DNA of 64,000 bases from Marinobacter zhejiangensis (lineage in GTDB: Bacteria > Pseudomonadota > Gammaproteobacteria > Pseudomonadales > Oleiphilaceae), in contig NZ_FOUE01000007.1 of NCBI RefSeq assembly GCF_900114775.1, forward strand, positions 62,001 to 126,000. The letters run 5' to 3'. Below the pieces are notes generated by a model. It was not told where the DNA came from. It saw only the letters and a list, made by a program, of their open reading frames with translations, and ran no database searches. Position numbers and translations under genes: made by a program. Positions 63,455 to 64,000 of the stretch are shown here, piece by piece; position 1 is the stretch's first letter, and each line of letters starts with the position of its first letter.

Positions 63455-64000
63455 TTAAGGGGCTGATGGCACCTCCAGCAGTGGCGATACCGAGTACAGG
63501 GGGAATGGGATCGAATCGCAGAAGTCGTCGCTGCTCGCTCTCATGGCGAAGGCTTGTGAGTTAATCCTTCCCGAACGGCCTAGGGAGCAACCATCACTTT
63601 GGGAATCGTTGCCCCCGAGGGTCTGGTCGCCCTGGACGATGAGGTTGCTTCCGGTTTGGGTCAAACCAACAGAGACGTCCACATCGCCAAGACTGGTTCC
63701 CGTTTCATCGTATTCGATGGGGTTTAGCATGCCGCCGTTGAAAAAATCCGAGGCGTTGTTGGCCACGCGGTCACCATTGAGGTTGTAGATAGGGCTGGCG
63801 CTGCCGACCGAGAACAGGTTTTCACCCTGAATGGTGCCGTCGTCATGCCCTAAGATGGCTTTCCACTGGAGGTCGCCGTTATCGGTTCCCTTCAGACTCG
63901 AACCGTCCGCAACATCGTTGACGAACAGGTTAAAGCCATCGACACTGAGATTGGCAACGGTCCCGGCAGAGGTTACGAATACAATGTAGAAGGTATCGCC
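63455..64000 (-). CDS. DUF1554-type secreted protein, 3' end only
   Basis: The frame is open from the right edge to a TGA at 63455, so the 5' end lies outside. The visible ~181 residues carry the DUF1554 pattern: FYIVFVTSAGTVANLSVDG, a QWKAILG segment, SPIYNLNGDRVANNASDFF, then GMLNPIEYDETG and a Cys-containing end (DGCSLG and DDFCDS). This fold resembles endostatin/lectin-like secreted domains. No PEP-CTERM or sortase tail is seen. Function unknown. Identification is by pattern, not by search. Confidence 0.6.
   Translation of the reverse strand, partial: GDTFYIVFVTSAGTVANLSVDGFNLFVNDVADGSSLKGTDNGDLQWKAILGHDDGTIQGENLFSVGSASPIYNLNGDRVANNASDFFNGGMLNPIEYDETGTSLGDVDVSVGLTQTGSNLIVQGDQTLGGNDSQSDGCSLGRSGRINSQAFAMRASSDDFCDSIPFPLYSVSPLLEVPSAP

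Overview
The window looks like core chromosome of a marine gammaproteobacterium, most like Marinobacter. This is inferred from gene content and order (a mrd cell-wall/lipoate cluster, pyrophosphate-dependent phosphofructokinase, an Anr-type regulator, a DUF2232 gene between rpsR and rplI, an N-type ATPase operon). No 16S gene is present and no search was run. Coding density is high. I see no insertion sequence, integrase, phage gene or CRISPR array.

Layout. 1-2.6 kb: a GGDEF-like membrane protein with a degenerate signature (minus), then proA. 2.6-11.3 kb: a long plus-strand run nadD-rsfS-rlmH-mrdA-rodA-mltB-rlpA-dacA-ybeD-lipB, joining NAD synthesis, ribosome maturation, rod-shape peptidoglycan synthesis, peptidoglycan trimming and lipoate transfer. 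11.3-17.3 kb: an active-type diguanylate cyclase, an AarF/UbiB-like kinase, a YqaA-type membrane protein, a chemoreceptor and a glutaredoxin. 17.3-24 kb: PPi-phosphofructokinase, mpl, ubiX, an acyl-CoA dehydrogenase and a large lipoprotein of unknown role.

24-30.2 kb holds a complete-looking N-type F1Fo ATPase operon on the minus strand (beta, epsilon, AtpQ-like, a, c, b-delta fusion, alpha, gamma). It lacks the usual atpR, has an altered alpha P-loop and an altered c-ring ion site. This is the most unusual system in the window. A tRNA-Leu(CAG) follows.

30.8-39.6 kb: rnr-rlmB, a small membrane protein, then rpsF-rpsR-DUF2232-rplI behind a strong promoter and a long leader, then dnaB-alr. 39.6-46.3 kb: a small helical protein, an RmlD-like reductase, the Fnr/Anr regulator, fabB, an Mpo1-like protein, an AraC regulator, an RbgA-type GTPase and a Spy-like periplasmic protein. 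46.3-52.7 kb (minus): an MMPL/RND exporter, a short chemoreceptor, lipA (far from lipB) and an O-acetylhomoserine sulfhydrylase. 52.8-64 kb is more accessory: two small charged secreted proteins, an MscS channel, a UbiA prenyltransferase, an SDR, a Tat-type papain-like protease overlapping a rhodanese gene, GNAT, LysE, an unknown protein, a nitronate monooxygenase-like enzyme, an ABM protein, a PACE efflux pump with an AraC regulator, and the 3' end of a DUF1554-type secreted protein running off the right edge.

Many starts were moved from the longest reading frame to internal codons with a Shine-Dalgarno match; these choices are stated per gene.
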